Assembly: GCF_032883915.1 (NCBI RefSeq)
Contig: NZ_CP120717.1
Location: 7,292,001 to 7,356,000, forward strand
Direction of reading: 5' to 3'
Length of the DNA stretch: 64,000 nucleotides
Source of the DNA: Endozoicomonas sp. 8E
GTDB taxonomy: Bacteria; Pseudomonadota; Gammaproteobacteria; Pseudomonadales; Endozoicomonadaceae
The notes below the pieces were generated by a model. The model made no database searches and was not told the origin of the DNA. It saw nothing but the letters and a program-made list of their open reading frames with translations. Within the stretch, counting starts at the first letter, position 1, and each line of letters opens with the position of its first letter. Position numbers and translations under genes: made by a program. Positions 8,350 to 16,719 of the stretch are shown here, piece by piece.

Positions 8350-8913
8350 TTATTGATATAAATGATGCTGAAGAATGTAATCATGAACCGAAGGCAACAG
8401 CAAAGCAGCCACGGCTTCCTTGTTGTTATCGTCAGAACTCCCTGAAACTAACAGCTCTCTTACCTGAGTGCTCCGAATATTCTGACGTTCCCGGGCAGTA
8501 AAGACCTGCCAGCGTTGTTCAATGTCTTCAGACCGATAGAAGCGTTTCCAGATCCGGGGGTCGGCATTATCGGGCCCTCTGATAAAACCCAGCTGGTCCC
8601 CGGGGTATTTCTGCTCCAGGAGTTCCAGCAAATCAAAGGTATACACCGGCTTTTCGGGATTATCTGCCAGCATTTTCAGCTCAATGTCTGAGACTTCTAT
8701 CTGGCATTGAGGCAGTTGTACCGAGTTCACCAGTTGCTGGCACATGGCCACCCGATGATGAAACGGTAACATCGACTTGGAAAAAGCGTGGGCAGCATTG
8801 GGCACCAGCAATATCAGGTCAAATGCTTGTCGGGCCTGTTCCAATACATCCAGATGCCCCAATGTTGGCGGGTTAAAAGCAGAACCCAAAATTCCTATTT
8901 TTCTGGCGGTCAT
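8350..8913 (-). CDS. Nicotinate/nicotinamide mononucleotide adenylyltransferase-like protein
   Basis: A nucleotidyltransferase of the NadD type: GSAFNPPTLGHLDVL holds the HIGH-like motif (TLGH), and IRSTQVRELL near the end is the (I)SSTxxR motif. It should adenylate NaMN or NMN to form NaAD or NAD. It is short, 187 residues, and lacks the usual gene context of housekeeping nadD (proA, holA), so it may be a paralogue with a narrower role in NAD salvage beside nudF. Its start overlaps the end of the upstream EEP-family gene by four bases (ATGA), which implies coupled translation. Confidence 0.84.
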   Translation of the reverse strand: MTARKIGILGSAFNPPTLGHLDVLEQARQAFDLILLVPNAAHAFSKSMLPFHHRVAMCQQLVNSVQLPQCQIEVSDIELKMLADNPEKPVYTFDLLELLEQKYPGDQLGFIRGPDNADPRIWKRFYRSEDIEQRWQVFTARERQNIRSTQVRELLVSGSSDDNNKEAVAALLLPSVHDYILQHHLYQ

Positions 8914-9782
8914 AATGTTGTTTCCAAAATGACACTCTTTGGCACTTCCACTTCTACTGCGATGGGCAGATGATCTGAAATGGGCAGATTCAGTACACCG
9001 ACCTGATGCACTATCAAGGAGGGACTGACCAGAATATGATCCAGTGAACGACTGGGACGCCAGCTGGGAAAAGTGTTCAGCTCAGAGTGAACAGCCTGCA
9101 AGTCAGTATCTTTCAGGGGTGAGTTGTTTAGCAGTTGTTCAGCGTGGGTATTCATATCGCCCATCAGGATCACATGATTGTAAGTTCTGACCAGATCCCT
9201 GATATAGGAAAGCTGAGTATTTCTGGCCCTCTGGCTGAGAGCCAGATGCATCATCGCCACAACTAAAGGATCCCCGGGGTCACCAAACTGGGCAACGATA
9301 GCTCCCCGTCCGGGGATCAATCCGGGCAGTTTATGATCCTCAAGAATGGTGGGCTTGAATCGGCTCAGCAGTCCGTTACTGTGCTGTGCCAGTTTTCCGA
9401 GATTCCGATTCAACTGGTGATACCAATAGGGAAACTGACATTTCAGGGCGAGGTATTCGGTTTGATTGATAAAGCCACTTCTGAGGCTGCCACCATCGGC
9501 TTCCTGAAGAGCTACCAGATCAAAATCAGGGAGGGCGGCAGCAATCTGATCCAGTGTTCTTGCGCGTCTTGAATGAGGCAACAGATGTTGCCAGCTGCGA
9601 GTCAGATAGTGACGATATTGCTGGGTGTTGATGCCTACCTGGATATTAAAACTCAGTAGACGAATGTGTCCGGGCTTTTGTGATCGGGGGTTATAGACCA
9701 GCTCACTGCAGTGAACGGATCCCGGAGCTCTGTCCCTCTTCAAGCGAGAAGACAAGGCCCCCTTCAAAGCTCTAATCGGCAT
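8910..9782 (-). CDS. Endonuclease/exonuclease/phosphatase-family protein
   Basis: A Mg-dependent hydrolase fold of about 290 residues. Conserved elements: LLSFNIQVG (metal site), LQEADGG, MGDMNTH, RSLDHILV and ISDHLPI (catalytic His). This set fits the EEP superfamily, which covers DNases, sphingomyelinases and phosphodiesterases; the substrate cannot be assigned. A homologue commonly sits beside dsbA and cytochrome c4 in pseudomonads, and that order is kept. No signal peptide is visible; the first 35 residues are basic. Confidence 0.88.
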   Translation of the reverse strand: MPIRALKGALSSRLKRDRAPGSVHCSELVYNPRSQKPGHIRLLSFNIQVGINTQQYRHYLTRSWQHLLPHSRRARTLDQIAAALPDFDLVALQEADGGSLRSGFINQTEYLALKCQFPYWYHQLNRNLGKLAQHSNGLLSRFKPTILEDHKLPGLIPGRGAIVAQFGDPGDPLVVAMMHLALSQRARNTQLSYIRDLVRTYNHVILMGDMNTHAEQLLNNSPLKDTDLQAVHSELNTFPSWRPSRSLDHILVSPSLIVHQVGVLNLPISDHLPIAVEVEVPKSVILETTL

Positions 9783-9847
9783 CAGTTAAACCTGAATTCT
9801 GGATGCTGGTCAGCCCGGCATCCATTTTGTCGAAGGGGTCAAAATGT

Positions 9848-10543
9848 TCAGCTTTTTGCCTTTGACTCTTCCTTAACCTTAGGCTTTACTTGGGCTGCAC
9901 GCTCATCACGCACTTTCTTGATCAGGAAGTCAGCAATAACTGGCATGTTTTCCAACCCAACTCTGGGCTCAATAACATATCGGCCATCGACTACCAAAGC
10001 TGGAACACCGTTCAGTTGATAACCTTTGATTTTTGACCCACCCTGATTCATCAGGTTCAGAACTCCGAAGGAATTATAGAAGCTGGCAAACTGCTTGGAA
10101 TCAATGCCGTAGCGCTCCTGAAGAAAATCACCCATAGTTTTTACGTCGCCAAGACGGTTATTTCTATTCTGGATTTCAACAAAAATACTTTTGTGTATCT
10201 CGTTCAGTTTTTTCTCGTCCAGTATCATGGTTTCCAAGGTGTAGTAAAGCTGGGCGTGGCTTTTCCAGATGTTTGGACCAAAGAAACCAGGCGTACGAAG
10301 AACGCGGGTGTCTTTTTCCAGAGAAGGCTTCCAACGCTCAACCATGGGTTCCAGAGTGTAGCAGTGTGGGCAGCCATACCAGAAGACTTCAGCCACTTCG
10401 ATCTGGCCTTTCTTCACTGAAGTCTGAACCGGGTTAGGCAGCACCCGATAGTCCTGACCTTCCTTGTATTTATCCTGCACAGCAGCCTGCGCCATTAATG
10501 GCAAAACCAGAGCCAACCATAAAAATTTCAGTTGTTTCGGCAT
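9848..10543 (-). CDS. dsbA: Thiol:disulfide interchange protein DsbA
   Basis: Periplasmic oxidase that introduces disulfides into exported proteins. Signal peptide with core FLWLALVLPLMAQAA, then a thioredoxin fold with active site FWYGCPHCYTLEP near residue 57 (CPHC, the classical DsbA dipeptide). The cis-Pro loop is LNGVPALVVDGRY. Length 231, slightly long, with a charged C-terminal tail. It lies downstream of cytochrome c4 but behind a strong terminator (10774-10812), so it likely has its own promoter in 10544-10770. Confidence 0.95.
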   Translation of the reverse strand: MPKQLKFLWLALVLPLMAQAAVQDKYKEGQDYRVLPNPVQTSVKKGQIEVAEVFWYGCPHCYTLEPMVERWKPSLEKDTRVLRTPGFFGPNIWKSHAQLYYTLETMILDEKKLNEIHKSIFVEIQNRNNRLGDVKTMGDFLQERYGIDSKQFASFYNSFGVLNLMNQGGSKIKGYQLNGVPALVVDGRYVIEPRVGLENMPVIADFLIKKVRDERAAQVKPKVKEESKAKS

Positions 10544-10773
10544 CTAAAAACACTCCAAGGCTTTTATAATGATCTATCAGAATGACAAGTTAACAGAAGT
10601 CTGGGCAGTGAGTCCAAGCGGAGGTAATCCTCTCTGTTATCCTATCGTATCGATCAGGAAAGATAAGGTATTTTCAAGGCAAATTCCTGTTGAATGTCAG
10701 GCTCTTGATAAAAAACTTTTACGTTAAAAAAGCCCATACGAAGAAAAACTTTTCTACCTTTCTTTCAATCATA

Positions 10774-10812
10774 AAAAAACGGTTTGCAACTTATCATTGC
10801 AAACCGTTTTTT
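10774..10812 (-). terminator. Bidirectional intrinsic terminator after cytochrome c4
   Basis: A perfect 16-base stem AAAAAACGGTTTGCAA / TTGCAAACCGTTTTTT around a seven-base loop. A- and T-tracts on both sides make it work in either direction. It separates the cytochrome c4 gene from dsbA. The whole 10544-10858 gap holds this terminator and presumably the dsbA promoter; I see no gene there. Confidence 0.88.
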
Positions 10813-10858
10813 GTGCTTATGGCTGAATCGCCAGACATCATTTCTGCTCAACCAGCCG

Positions 10859-11470
10859 CTACTGTTGCCGCAGGCCACTGATGTAACTCGACAGAGCGTC
10901 TACTTCTTTGTTACTCAGTTTTTCAGCGATGCTTCTCATCACTTTGGTATCGCCATCATTGACACGATCACCTTCTCGGAAATCACGCAACTGCTTGGCT
11001 GTGTACTGAGCGTGCTGACCACTGATTTTCGGGAAGCCAGCCAGGGGATTACCCTGACCAGTCGGAGAATGACAGGCTGCGCAAGCAGGAATGCCTTTCT
11101 TCTGATCACCAAAGCGATAGAGCTGTTCACCCAGCTCCACCCGTTCAGGATCGGCCATCCCCTGTGGCGCAGGCTGGCTCGCATAGAAAGCAGCAATATC
11201 TTCGATATCCTGTTCTGTAAGCTGCCCTACAAAAGGCGCCATTTCCGGAACATTGCGGTTACCGGCTTTAATGTCTGAAATCTGTTTAACCAGATAGCGT
11301 TCGCCCTGTCCTGCCAGATTTGGGAAATTGGGCGCCAGGCTTACACCTGTTGCTCCATGGCAGGCGGTACAGGTTGCCACTTTGGCTTTTCCAGCATTTG
11401 CATCCCCCTTCGCAAATGCCACACCTGATACCCCCAAGGACACTACCAGACCGAAAATAACTTTTTTCAT
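10859..11470 (-). CDS. Cytochrome c4, diheme
   Basis: A periplasmic diheme electron carrier, 203 residues. Signal peptide MKKVIFGLVVSLGVSGVAFA, then two similar class I cytochrome c domains. Heme motifs are CTACH (near residue 34) and CAACH (near 131), with axial Met candidates in VPEMAPFV and TKVMRSIA. It carries electrons toward terminal oxidases such as the caa3-type enzyme encoded at 27.9-32.3 kb. Gene order beside engB and polA matches Pseudomonas. The stop is followed by a strong terminator. Confidence 0.95.
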   Translation of the reverse strand: MKKVIFGLVVSLGVSGVAFAKGDANAGKAKVATCTACHGATGVSLAPNFPNLAGQGERYLVKQISDIKAGNRNVPEMAPFVGQLTEQDIEDIAAFYASQPAPQGMADPERVELGEQLYRFGDQKKGIPACAACHSPTGQGNPLAGFPKISGQHAQYTAKQLRDFREGDRVNDGDTKVMRSIAEKLSNKEVDALSSYISGLRQQ

Positions 11471-11906
11471 TAACCTGACCCAGCTACGGCACTTGCCATG
11501 AGTGACTGTTATTATCCCAACCCTTCCAGTCAGCTGTTCAGCGTCTGATTGTAAAGGCGGAGACCCCTCTGTCTTTACAAACGTCCTCTTTATTCAGCTG
11601 CTTTTTCGACCTGTGCTCGGCCTTTTTTCTGAAAAAGGTGGATTAAAATGGCTGCATATGCCTCAAAACGACGGCCATTATATACCTTAATGCTATTTTC
11701 CGATAGGTCGTTGAGCCCAGTAAATTCGCCAGTGTTCAGAGAAACTGTTTTTTTCTCGGGCATTTGGCCTGCGACCAGCGGTTGCCAATTGTCGGCAAAT
11801 AGTTCGCAGCTATTCCATTTGCCCTGCAAGTCAAGCAAAATTGCGCCCACTTTTCATTTCTATAGCGAAACTCCCTGACCAGGGAGCTTCCTGACAGGTC
11901 TGACAC
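11471..11906. other. Divergent promoter region, cytochrome c4 / engB
   Basis: 436 bases between divergent genes. It contains a small hairpin (CCTTTTT / AAAAAGG, 11621-11638) and an AT-rich stretch CCATTATATACCTTAATG around 11675 that could hold a -10. Overlapping frames of 76 and 86 codons on opposite strands lack ribosome binding sites and protein-like composition, so I take this as regulatory sequence. Confidence 0.4.
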
Positions 11907-12530
11907 ATGAGTGAAACCAGAACCGGTTTAAATTATCGCAAGGCCAAATTTCTGACCAGCGCCCCCAAGCTGAAACTGTGCCCGCCCGATAATGGCAGGG
12001 AAGTTGCCTTTGCGGGTCGCTCCAATGCAGGTAAGTCCAGTGCGCTGAATACCCTGACAGGCTCAAAAATTGCCCGTACCAGTAAAACTCCCGGACGCAC
12101 CCAACTGATCAACTACTTCAATATTGAAGAGAGCATCCATCTGGTTGACCTTCCCGGTTATGGCTATGCCAAAGTACCGGAAGCTATGAAAATCGAATGG
12201 CAAAAACATCTTGATGATTATTTAACCAACCGGAAATCTCTGGTGGGTCTCGTTCTGCTGGTTGATATCCGCCACCCTCTGAAGGAATTTGACCGAATGA
12301 TGGTCCAGTGGAGCATTGAGTCCAAAATGCCACTGCACATTCTTTTAACCAAGAGTGACAAATTTAAGTCCGGTGTCGCAAAACAGTCCCTGAACAACCT
12401 GAAAAGAGAACTCTCGGAATATCCGCAAATTTCGATACAACTTTTTTCTGCCCTGAAGAAAACCGGTGTTGATCAACTGGCACAGCGTCTGGATACCTGG
12501 TTGCTGTCAGATGAAGAAGAATTGGAATAA
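11907..12530 (+). CDS. engB: Ribosome biogenesis GTPase EngB/YihA
   Basis: Essential GTPase for 50S subunit assembly. G1 [10 protein letters not shown]2 region [10 protein letters not shown]3 [10 protein letters not shown]4 TKSDK and G5 FSALKKTG are all present. Length 207, typical. Start ATG at 11907 follows GACAGG. The gene is convergent with the small RNA array and polA; its last codons overlap the 3' end of the distal predicted small RNA on the other strand. Confidence 0.97.
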   Translation: MSETRTGLNYRKAKFLTSAPKLKLCPPDNGREVAFAGRSNAGKSSALNTLTGSKIARTSKTPGRTQLINYFNIEESIHLVDLPGYGYAKVPEAMKIEWQKHLDDYLTNRKSLVGLVLLVDIRHPLKEFDRMMVQWSIESKMPLHILLTKSDKFKSGVAKQSLNNLKRELSEYPQISIQLFSALKKTGVDQLAQRLDTWLLSDEEELE

Positions 12531-12642
12531 AAAAAAGCTCCAGCCAACGGGGGAAGATGGCTGAAGCGCTAAGCTCCTTGACAAGGAGAAATTAAATACA
12601 CACAGATTGCAGTGAGAGAAAAGGGAGAGGAATTTCTCTCAC
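12529..12642 (-). ncRNA. Predicted envelope-stress small RNA C (distal unit of array)
   Basis: About 114 nt from a predicted start near 12642 to a T-run at 12536-12529. The 3' end is an intrinsic terminator: stem GCTTCAGCCA / TGGCTGGAGC with loop TCTTCCCCCGT, then eight T. Before it lies a small hairpin CTCCTTG / CAAGGAG. The promoter is a perfect sigma-E consensus. It differs in sequence from units A and B but has the same promoter, C-rich terminator loop and orientation. No open frame with a ribosome binding site is present. The tail overlaps the engB stop codon on the opposite strand. Confidence 0.65.
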
Positions 12643-12648
12643 ATAACT

Positions 12649-12675
12649 TCAGACTGTCAATGCTCCGGTAAGTTC
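12649..12675 (-). promoter_or_regulatory. Sigma-E/AlgU-type promoter of small RNA C
   Basis: Minus strand: GAACTT (12675-12670), 16-base spacer, TCTGA (12653-12649). This equals the RpoE/AlgU consensus. The start is expected about seven bases on, near 12642. Confidence 0.75.
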
Positions 12676-12812
12676 CATCACATCCACAATAACCTGACCA
12701 GATACCTGAAAACAGTTCGCTCACATCGGACTATCGACCCGAACAGAAAAACTCACAGGACAGACTCCAGCTTCCATAAGACACTCGTCCAATGGCTGAC
12801 GCTCTTCGTGGC

Positions 12813-12944
12813 AAAAAAAAACCAGTTACCAAAGGGGGGGGTGGTAACTGGTTTATTGCAGGCTTCGTCGGGGAACACAGCACTGCTTTTATTGCCAACA
12901 CTAAACACACAAGGAGTTTGCAGAAAGGCTTTTCACCTCACTAC
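12813..12944 (-). ncRNA. Predicted envelope-stress small RNA A, ErsA-like position
   Basis: About 132 nt. It shares with unit B a 38-base block starting CTTTCTGCAAACTCCTTGTG and a later GCTGTGTTCCCCGAC segment. It ends in a terminator with an 11-base perfect stem AACCAGTTACC / GGTAACTGGTT, a loop holding eight C, and a nine-base T-run. The interval between engB and polA is where enterobacteria carry Spot 42 (spf) and Pseudomonas carries the AlgU-dependent ErsA, so position, size and promoter class all agree. No protein is encoded. Confidence 0.75.
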
Positions 12945-12950
12945 ACAACA

Positions 12951-12977
12951 TTAGACAACTGAATCTTTAGAAAGTTC
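12951..12977 (-). promoter_or_regulatory. Sigma-E/AlgU-type promoter of small RNA A
   Basis: Minus strand: GGGAACTT with GAACTT at 12977-12972, a 16-base spacer and TCTAA at 12955-12951. One base differs from the consensus -10. The flanking GGG is shared with unit B. Confidence 0.72.
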
Positions 12978-13025
12978 CCGATAGATGAAAATATTTTTGA
13001 TTTTTTTTCTGGCAGATCTTCAGGC

Positions 13026-13153
13026 AAAAAAAACCGGCTACCAAGGGGGGAGGTAACCGGTTCCTCGCAGACTGTGTCGGGGAACACAGCGTTGCTCATA
13101 TTGCCAACACTAAACACACAAGGAGTTTGCAGAAAGACTTTTCGCCTCCCTAC
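13026..13153 (-). ncRNA. Predicted envelope-stress small RNA B (polA-proximal unit)
   Basis: About 128 nt, a tandem paralogue of unit A in the same orientation. A short hairpin CTGTGT / ACACAG exposes TCCCCG in its loop, and the terminator stem (AACCGGTTACC paired with GGTAGCCGGTT) has a loop TCCCCCCTT followed by eight T. Its stem has changed relative to unit A while pairing is kept, which points to selection on structure. No open frame with a ribosome binding site exists. Confidence 0.75.
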
Positions 13154-13159
13154 ATATAC

Positions 13160-13186
13160 TGAGACAATCAAAATTGAAAAAAGTTC
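13160..13186 (-). promoter_or_regulatory. Sigma-E/AlgU-type promoter of small RNA B
   Basis: Minus strand: GAACTT at 13186-13181, a 16-base spacer, TCTCA at 13164-13160. Identical spacing to the other two units. A long palindrome adjoins it upstream. Confidence 0.72.
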
Positions 13187-13189
13187 CCG

Positions 13190-13224
13190 AAGATGTGAAA
13201 AAAATAATATTTTTTTCACATCTT
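13190..13224 (-). terminator. 35-base AT-rich palindrome after polA
   Basis: Two perfect 17-base arms (AAGATGTGAAAAAAATA and its complement) around one base. It lies 36 bases past the polA stop and three bases before the -35 of small RNA B. It may end polA transcription, or act as a binding site upstream of the stress promoter. Confidence 0.5.
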
Positions 13225-13260
13225 CAAATTTTTCAGGGAAACACTACCCTCATTGATGCA

Positions 13261-15999
13261 TCAATGAGCTTCATCCCAGTTGTATCCTGAACCCGCTTCT
13301 ACCAGCAGGGGGACCTTCAGGTCTGCAGCCTGGGACATTTTTTCCACAACACCGGCTTTTACGATCTCCAGCTGATCCTCTGCTACTTCCAGCACCAGCT
13401 CATCGTGGACTTGCATAATCATTCTGGCATCCAGTTCGCTCTCTGAAAGCCACTGATCCACATGAGCCATCGCTCTTTTTATGATATCTGCCGCCGTTCC
13501 CTGCATGGGGGCGTTGATCGCAGTTCGCTCCGCTGCCTGACGACGCATACCATTGCGAGCATTGATTTCGGGAAGGTAGAGCCTGCGTCCAAACAAGGTC
13601 TCAACATACCCTTTTTCTTTGGCAGACTCTCTGGTTCCGTCCATGTAATGAAGCACACCGGGGTAACGATCGAAATAAAGGTTGATGTACTCTTGTGCTG
13701 ACTTTCTGGAAATACCCAACTGTTTAGCCAGTCCGAAAGAAGACATCCCGTAAATTAGACCAAAATTAATCGCCTTGGCACTTCTGCGCTGTTCAGAAGT
13801 GACCCCTGCCAATTCAACACCGAAGACTTCCGCAGCCGTGGCTTTGTGAATATCCAGACCCTGCGCAAAGGCTTCCAACAAACCGGCGTCATCAGAAAGA
13901 TGAGCCATGATTCTCAGCTCTATCTGTGAGTAGTCAGCGGCAATCAATTGATACCCTTCAGGGGCAACAAAGGCCTGGCGAACCTTGCGTCCTTCCTCCG
14001 TTCGAATAGGAATGTTCTGAAGGTTAGGATCAGAGGAGGATAAACGACCCGTTGCTGTCACCGCCTGATGGTAAGACGTGTGAATGCGCCCAGTGGCCGG
14101 ATTGATCATCTGGGGCAGCTTATCGGTGTAAGTCGACTTCAACTTGCTAAGGCCACGATGTTCAATCAGAAGTTTTGGCAGGGGATAATCCAGTGCCAGC
14201 TCCTGAAGCACTTCTTCAGCGGTGGAAGCTTGCCCCTTCGGTGTTTTCTTGATGACCGGCAGACCCAGCTTCTCAAACAGAATCGCCTGCAATTGTTTGG
14301 GAGACGCCAGGTTGAAAGGCTCTCCCGCTTCATCATGAGCCTGCTTTTCAAGCTCATGGAGACGCTTGCCAATCTCCATACTCTGCTGCGCCAGCAGGTG
14401 GCCATTAACTCGGGCTCCCTGCCTTTCCATCCGCGACATAACAGCTACCAGGGGCATTTCTATATCACGAAATACAGAGTACAGAGATGGCTCATGCTCC
14501 AGTTGGGGGGCAATCGTTTCATGCAGTCTCAGGGTAATATCGGCATCTTCAGCCGCGTAGGGCGCCGCTGTTTCAAGATCAATCTGGTTGAAAGTGAGCT
14601 GCTTTTTACCCTTGCCTGCAATCTCTTCAAAAGAGATGCATTGATGGTCGAGGTACTTCTGAGCCAGGCTATCCATATCATGGCGGGTAGCGGTCGAGTT
14701 CAGCACATAGGACTCAAGCATGGTATCCCAATGGATACCTTCCAGACTGATATCATAGTTAGCCAGCACACTTTTATCGTATTTCAGGTTCTGGCCTACT
14801 TTTTTCTTTTCAGGATTCTCCAGTAGCGGTTTCATCTGCTCCAGCACCCAGTTTCTATCCAGCTGAGCGGGTGCGCCAACATAGTCATGTGCTACCGGAA
14901 CGTAGGCGGCCTTACCCGCTTCTACAGCAAAGGAGAGTCCAACCAGTTCCGCTTCCATATAATCCAGACTGGTGGTTTCGGTATCAAAAGAAAACAGTTC
15001 CGAGTCATTCAATATTTTCTGCCAGCGGCCAAAAGTCTCTTTATCGAGAACCGTCTCATATTCAGCGTGTATAGCTGGCTTGGCCGACTCAGTTTCTGTG
15101 CCCCCGTCCATGCCTTTTTCCAGTTCAGCGATCATGGAACGGAATTCATACTCTTTATAAAGAGTCAGCAAAGCATCTTTATCTGCCGGTTCCGCTTTCA
15201 GATCCTCAATCGCAACAGGCAGCTGGACATCGGTTTTGATAGTGGCCAGATCCCGGGAAAGCCGCACAATATCCTTGTGCTCTTCAAACTTGGCAGCGAA
15301 ATTCTTGCTGCCCCTGAAGCCCAGGGCAGGGACTTCATCCAGACGTTTGGCAATCTCGTCAATACTGCCAATCCCCTGTAACAGAGCCAGAGCGGTTTTC
15401 TGCCCAACCCCAGGCATGCCCGGAATATTGTCACTGGAGTCACCCATCAGGGCGAGATAATCAATAATCAGGTGCGCAGGAATACCAAACTTGTCCACAA
15501 CGCCATCCAGATCAGTATGGGTATTGTTCATGGTGTCGATCAAAGTGACATGCTCAGAAACCAATTGGGCGATGTCCTTGTCACCGGTTGAGATGACGGT
15601 AGCAATTTTTTTCTCAGTGGCTTCTCTTGCCAGAGTGCCAATGACATCGTCTGCTTCCACACCCTCAATCATCAACAACGGCATACCCAGGGCTCGAACC
15701 GTTTCGTGAATCGGTTGGACCTGTGAGCGCAGATCGTCCGGCATAGGCTTGCGGGTTGCCTTGTAGTCTTCGTACAGATCATGCCGGAAGTTTTTCCCCT
15801 TGGCATCAAAGACAACCGCTACAGGACTGCCCGGATATTCCTTAAGCAGACTCTTCAGCATGTTCGTCATCACACGGATAGCGCCTGTTGGACGACCGTC
15901 TGATGTTCTCAGGTTCGCTCGTTCTGAAGCATGAAAAGCCCGATAGAGGTAAGAAGACCCATCTACGAGCACAAGGGGCGGATTGGCTTGGTCTGACAT
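13261..15999 (-). CDS. polA: DNA polymerase I
   Basis: Repair and Okazaki-fragment processing polymerase, 912 residues against 928 in E. coli. Three domains: 5' nuclease (residues about 1-300: LVLVDGSSYLYRAFHA, GVEADDVIGTLA, GDSSDNIPGMPGVGQKTA); 3'-5' exonuclease (about 330-520: FSFDTETTSLD with the catalytic Asp/Glu, GQNLKYD, AAEDADITLRL), which looks active; and polymerase (about 530-912: DYSQIELRIMAHLS motif A, RRSAKAINFGLIYG motif B, QVHDELVLE motif C). The ATG at 15999 gives the usual N-terminus. The three small RNA units follow it on the same strand. Confidence 0.98.
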   Translation of the reverse strand: MSDQANPPLVLVDGSSYLYRAFHASERANLRTSDGRPTGAIRVMTNMLKSLLKEYPGSPVAVVFDAKGKNFRHDLYEDYKATRKPMPDDLRSQVQPIHETVRALGMPLLMIEGVEADDVIGTLAREATEKKIATVISTGDKDIAQLVSEHVTLIDTMNNTHTDLDGVVDKFGIPAHLIIDYLALMGDSSDNIPGMPGVGQKTALALLQGIGSIDEIAKRLDEVPALGFRGSKNFAAKFEEHKDIVRLSRDLATIKTDVQLPVAIEDLKAEPADKDALLTLYKEYEFRSMIAELEKGMDGGTETESAKPAIHAEYETVLDKETFGRWQKILNDSELFSFDTETTSLDYMEAELVGLSFAVEAGKAAYVPVAHDYVGAPAQLDRNWVLEQMKPLLENPEKKKVGQNLKYDKSVLANYDISLEGIHWDTMLESYVLNSTATRHDMDSLAQKYLDHQCISFEEIAGKGKKQLTFNQIDLETAAPYAAEDADITLRLHETIAPQLEHEPSLYSVFRDIEMPLVAVMSRMERQGARVNGHLLAQQSMEIGKRLHELEKQAHDEAGEPFNLASPKQLQAILFEKLGLPVIKKTPKGQASTAEEVLQELALDYPLPKLLIEHRGLSKLKSTYTDKLPQMINPATGRIHTSYHQAVTATGRLSSSDPNLQNIPIRTEEGRKVRQAFVAPEGYQLIAADYSQIELRIMAHLSDDAGLLEAFAQGLDIHKATAAEVFGVELAGVTSEQRRSAKAINFGLIYGMSSFGLAKQLGISRKSAQEYINLYFDRYPGVLHYMDGTRESAKEKGYVETLFGRRLYLPEINARNGMRRQAAERTAINAPMQGTAADIIKRAMAHVDQWLSESELDARMIMQVHDELVLEVAEDQLEIVKAGVVEKMSQAADLKVPLLVEAGSGYNWDEAH

Positions 16000-16157
16000 T
16001 GCTGAATTGATCTCTGGTTAAAGAGACTGTCGCAAAATGAGCATTCAGACATTTATATAACTGAACACTGGCGGCTACAGCCTCCCAAATATTGGAGTAG
16101 ACTGCTATTCTAATCTCTTTTTCCAACCGGACACATGGTTATTCCTTGGGGCACGCT

Positions 16158-16568
16158 ATGAAATCAGTAACAGGTTCAATGGCTTTTGCTGCAATCATGT
16201 CTTTATTTCTTGTCGGCTGTGCCAACTTTCCACCGTCATCCAACCCAACAGAAGCCGCTCTGGAAAAGCCTCCCAAAGTCATTCAACCTGAATCGACAAC
16301 GATCAGCAAAGAAGATTTTGAAAAAATCCCTAAAAACCTGCGTCCGGAAGATCTTGAGCAAAGGGATGACACTACCGTAGTCATTCGTCCCGGCAGCCAG
16401 GGAATCATCAAGGAATACCGAATTAATGGCTTTCTTTACGGGATCCATGTCACCCCCGAGTTTGGCGAACCTTATTATCTGGTCGCAGCGGATCATATGG
16501 GTAACTTTGTAGATCCCACCAAACCCGAGATGCTGATTCCATCCTGGACTATTTTTCAATGGAAGTAG
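16158..16568 (+). CDS. DUF2782 family lipoprotein
   Basis: About 136 residues. A type II signal peptide ends at LVGC, so the protein is lipid-anchored. After a Pro-rich linker comes the compact DUF2782 domain: VVIRPGSQGIIKEYRINGF, then IHVTPEFGEPYYLV and a closing WTIFQWK. Genes of this family are found next to polA in pseudomonads, as here, divergently transcribed. Function unknown. The ATG at 16158 is used; an in-frame TTG four codons upstream lacks support. Confidence 0.85.
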   Translation: MKSVTGSMAFAAIMSLFLVGCANFPPSSNPTEAALEKPPKVIQPESTTISKEDFEKIPKNLRPEDLEQRDDTTVVIRPGSQGIIKEYRINGFLYGIHVTPEFGEPYYLVAADHMGNFVDPTKPEMLIPSWTIFQWK

Positions 16569-16719
16569 ATGGCTGAGCCTGTTCTCTCAATGGGTGCGGG
16601 ATTCTCGCCAAGCTCCTAACTGCTCACGATTTCGCAATGATTTCTGCTTAAAACTCCCCACTATCAGCAGCATTGTCTAACCTGAGTTTTCAACCTGCAT
16701 TCAAAGGAAAACTCGAACA

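Noticed and set aside
11590-11850. An 86-codon minus frame between cytochrome c4 and engB
   Set aside because: No ribosome binding site, overlaps a likely promoter region, and the composition is not convincing.
14068-14826. A 252-codon plus-strand frame within polA
   Set aside because: Antisense to the conserved exonuclease and polymerase domains; no ribosome binding site and no protein-like motif.
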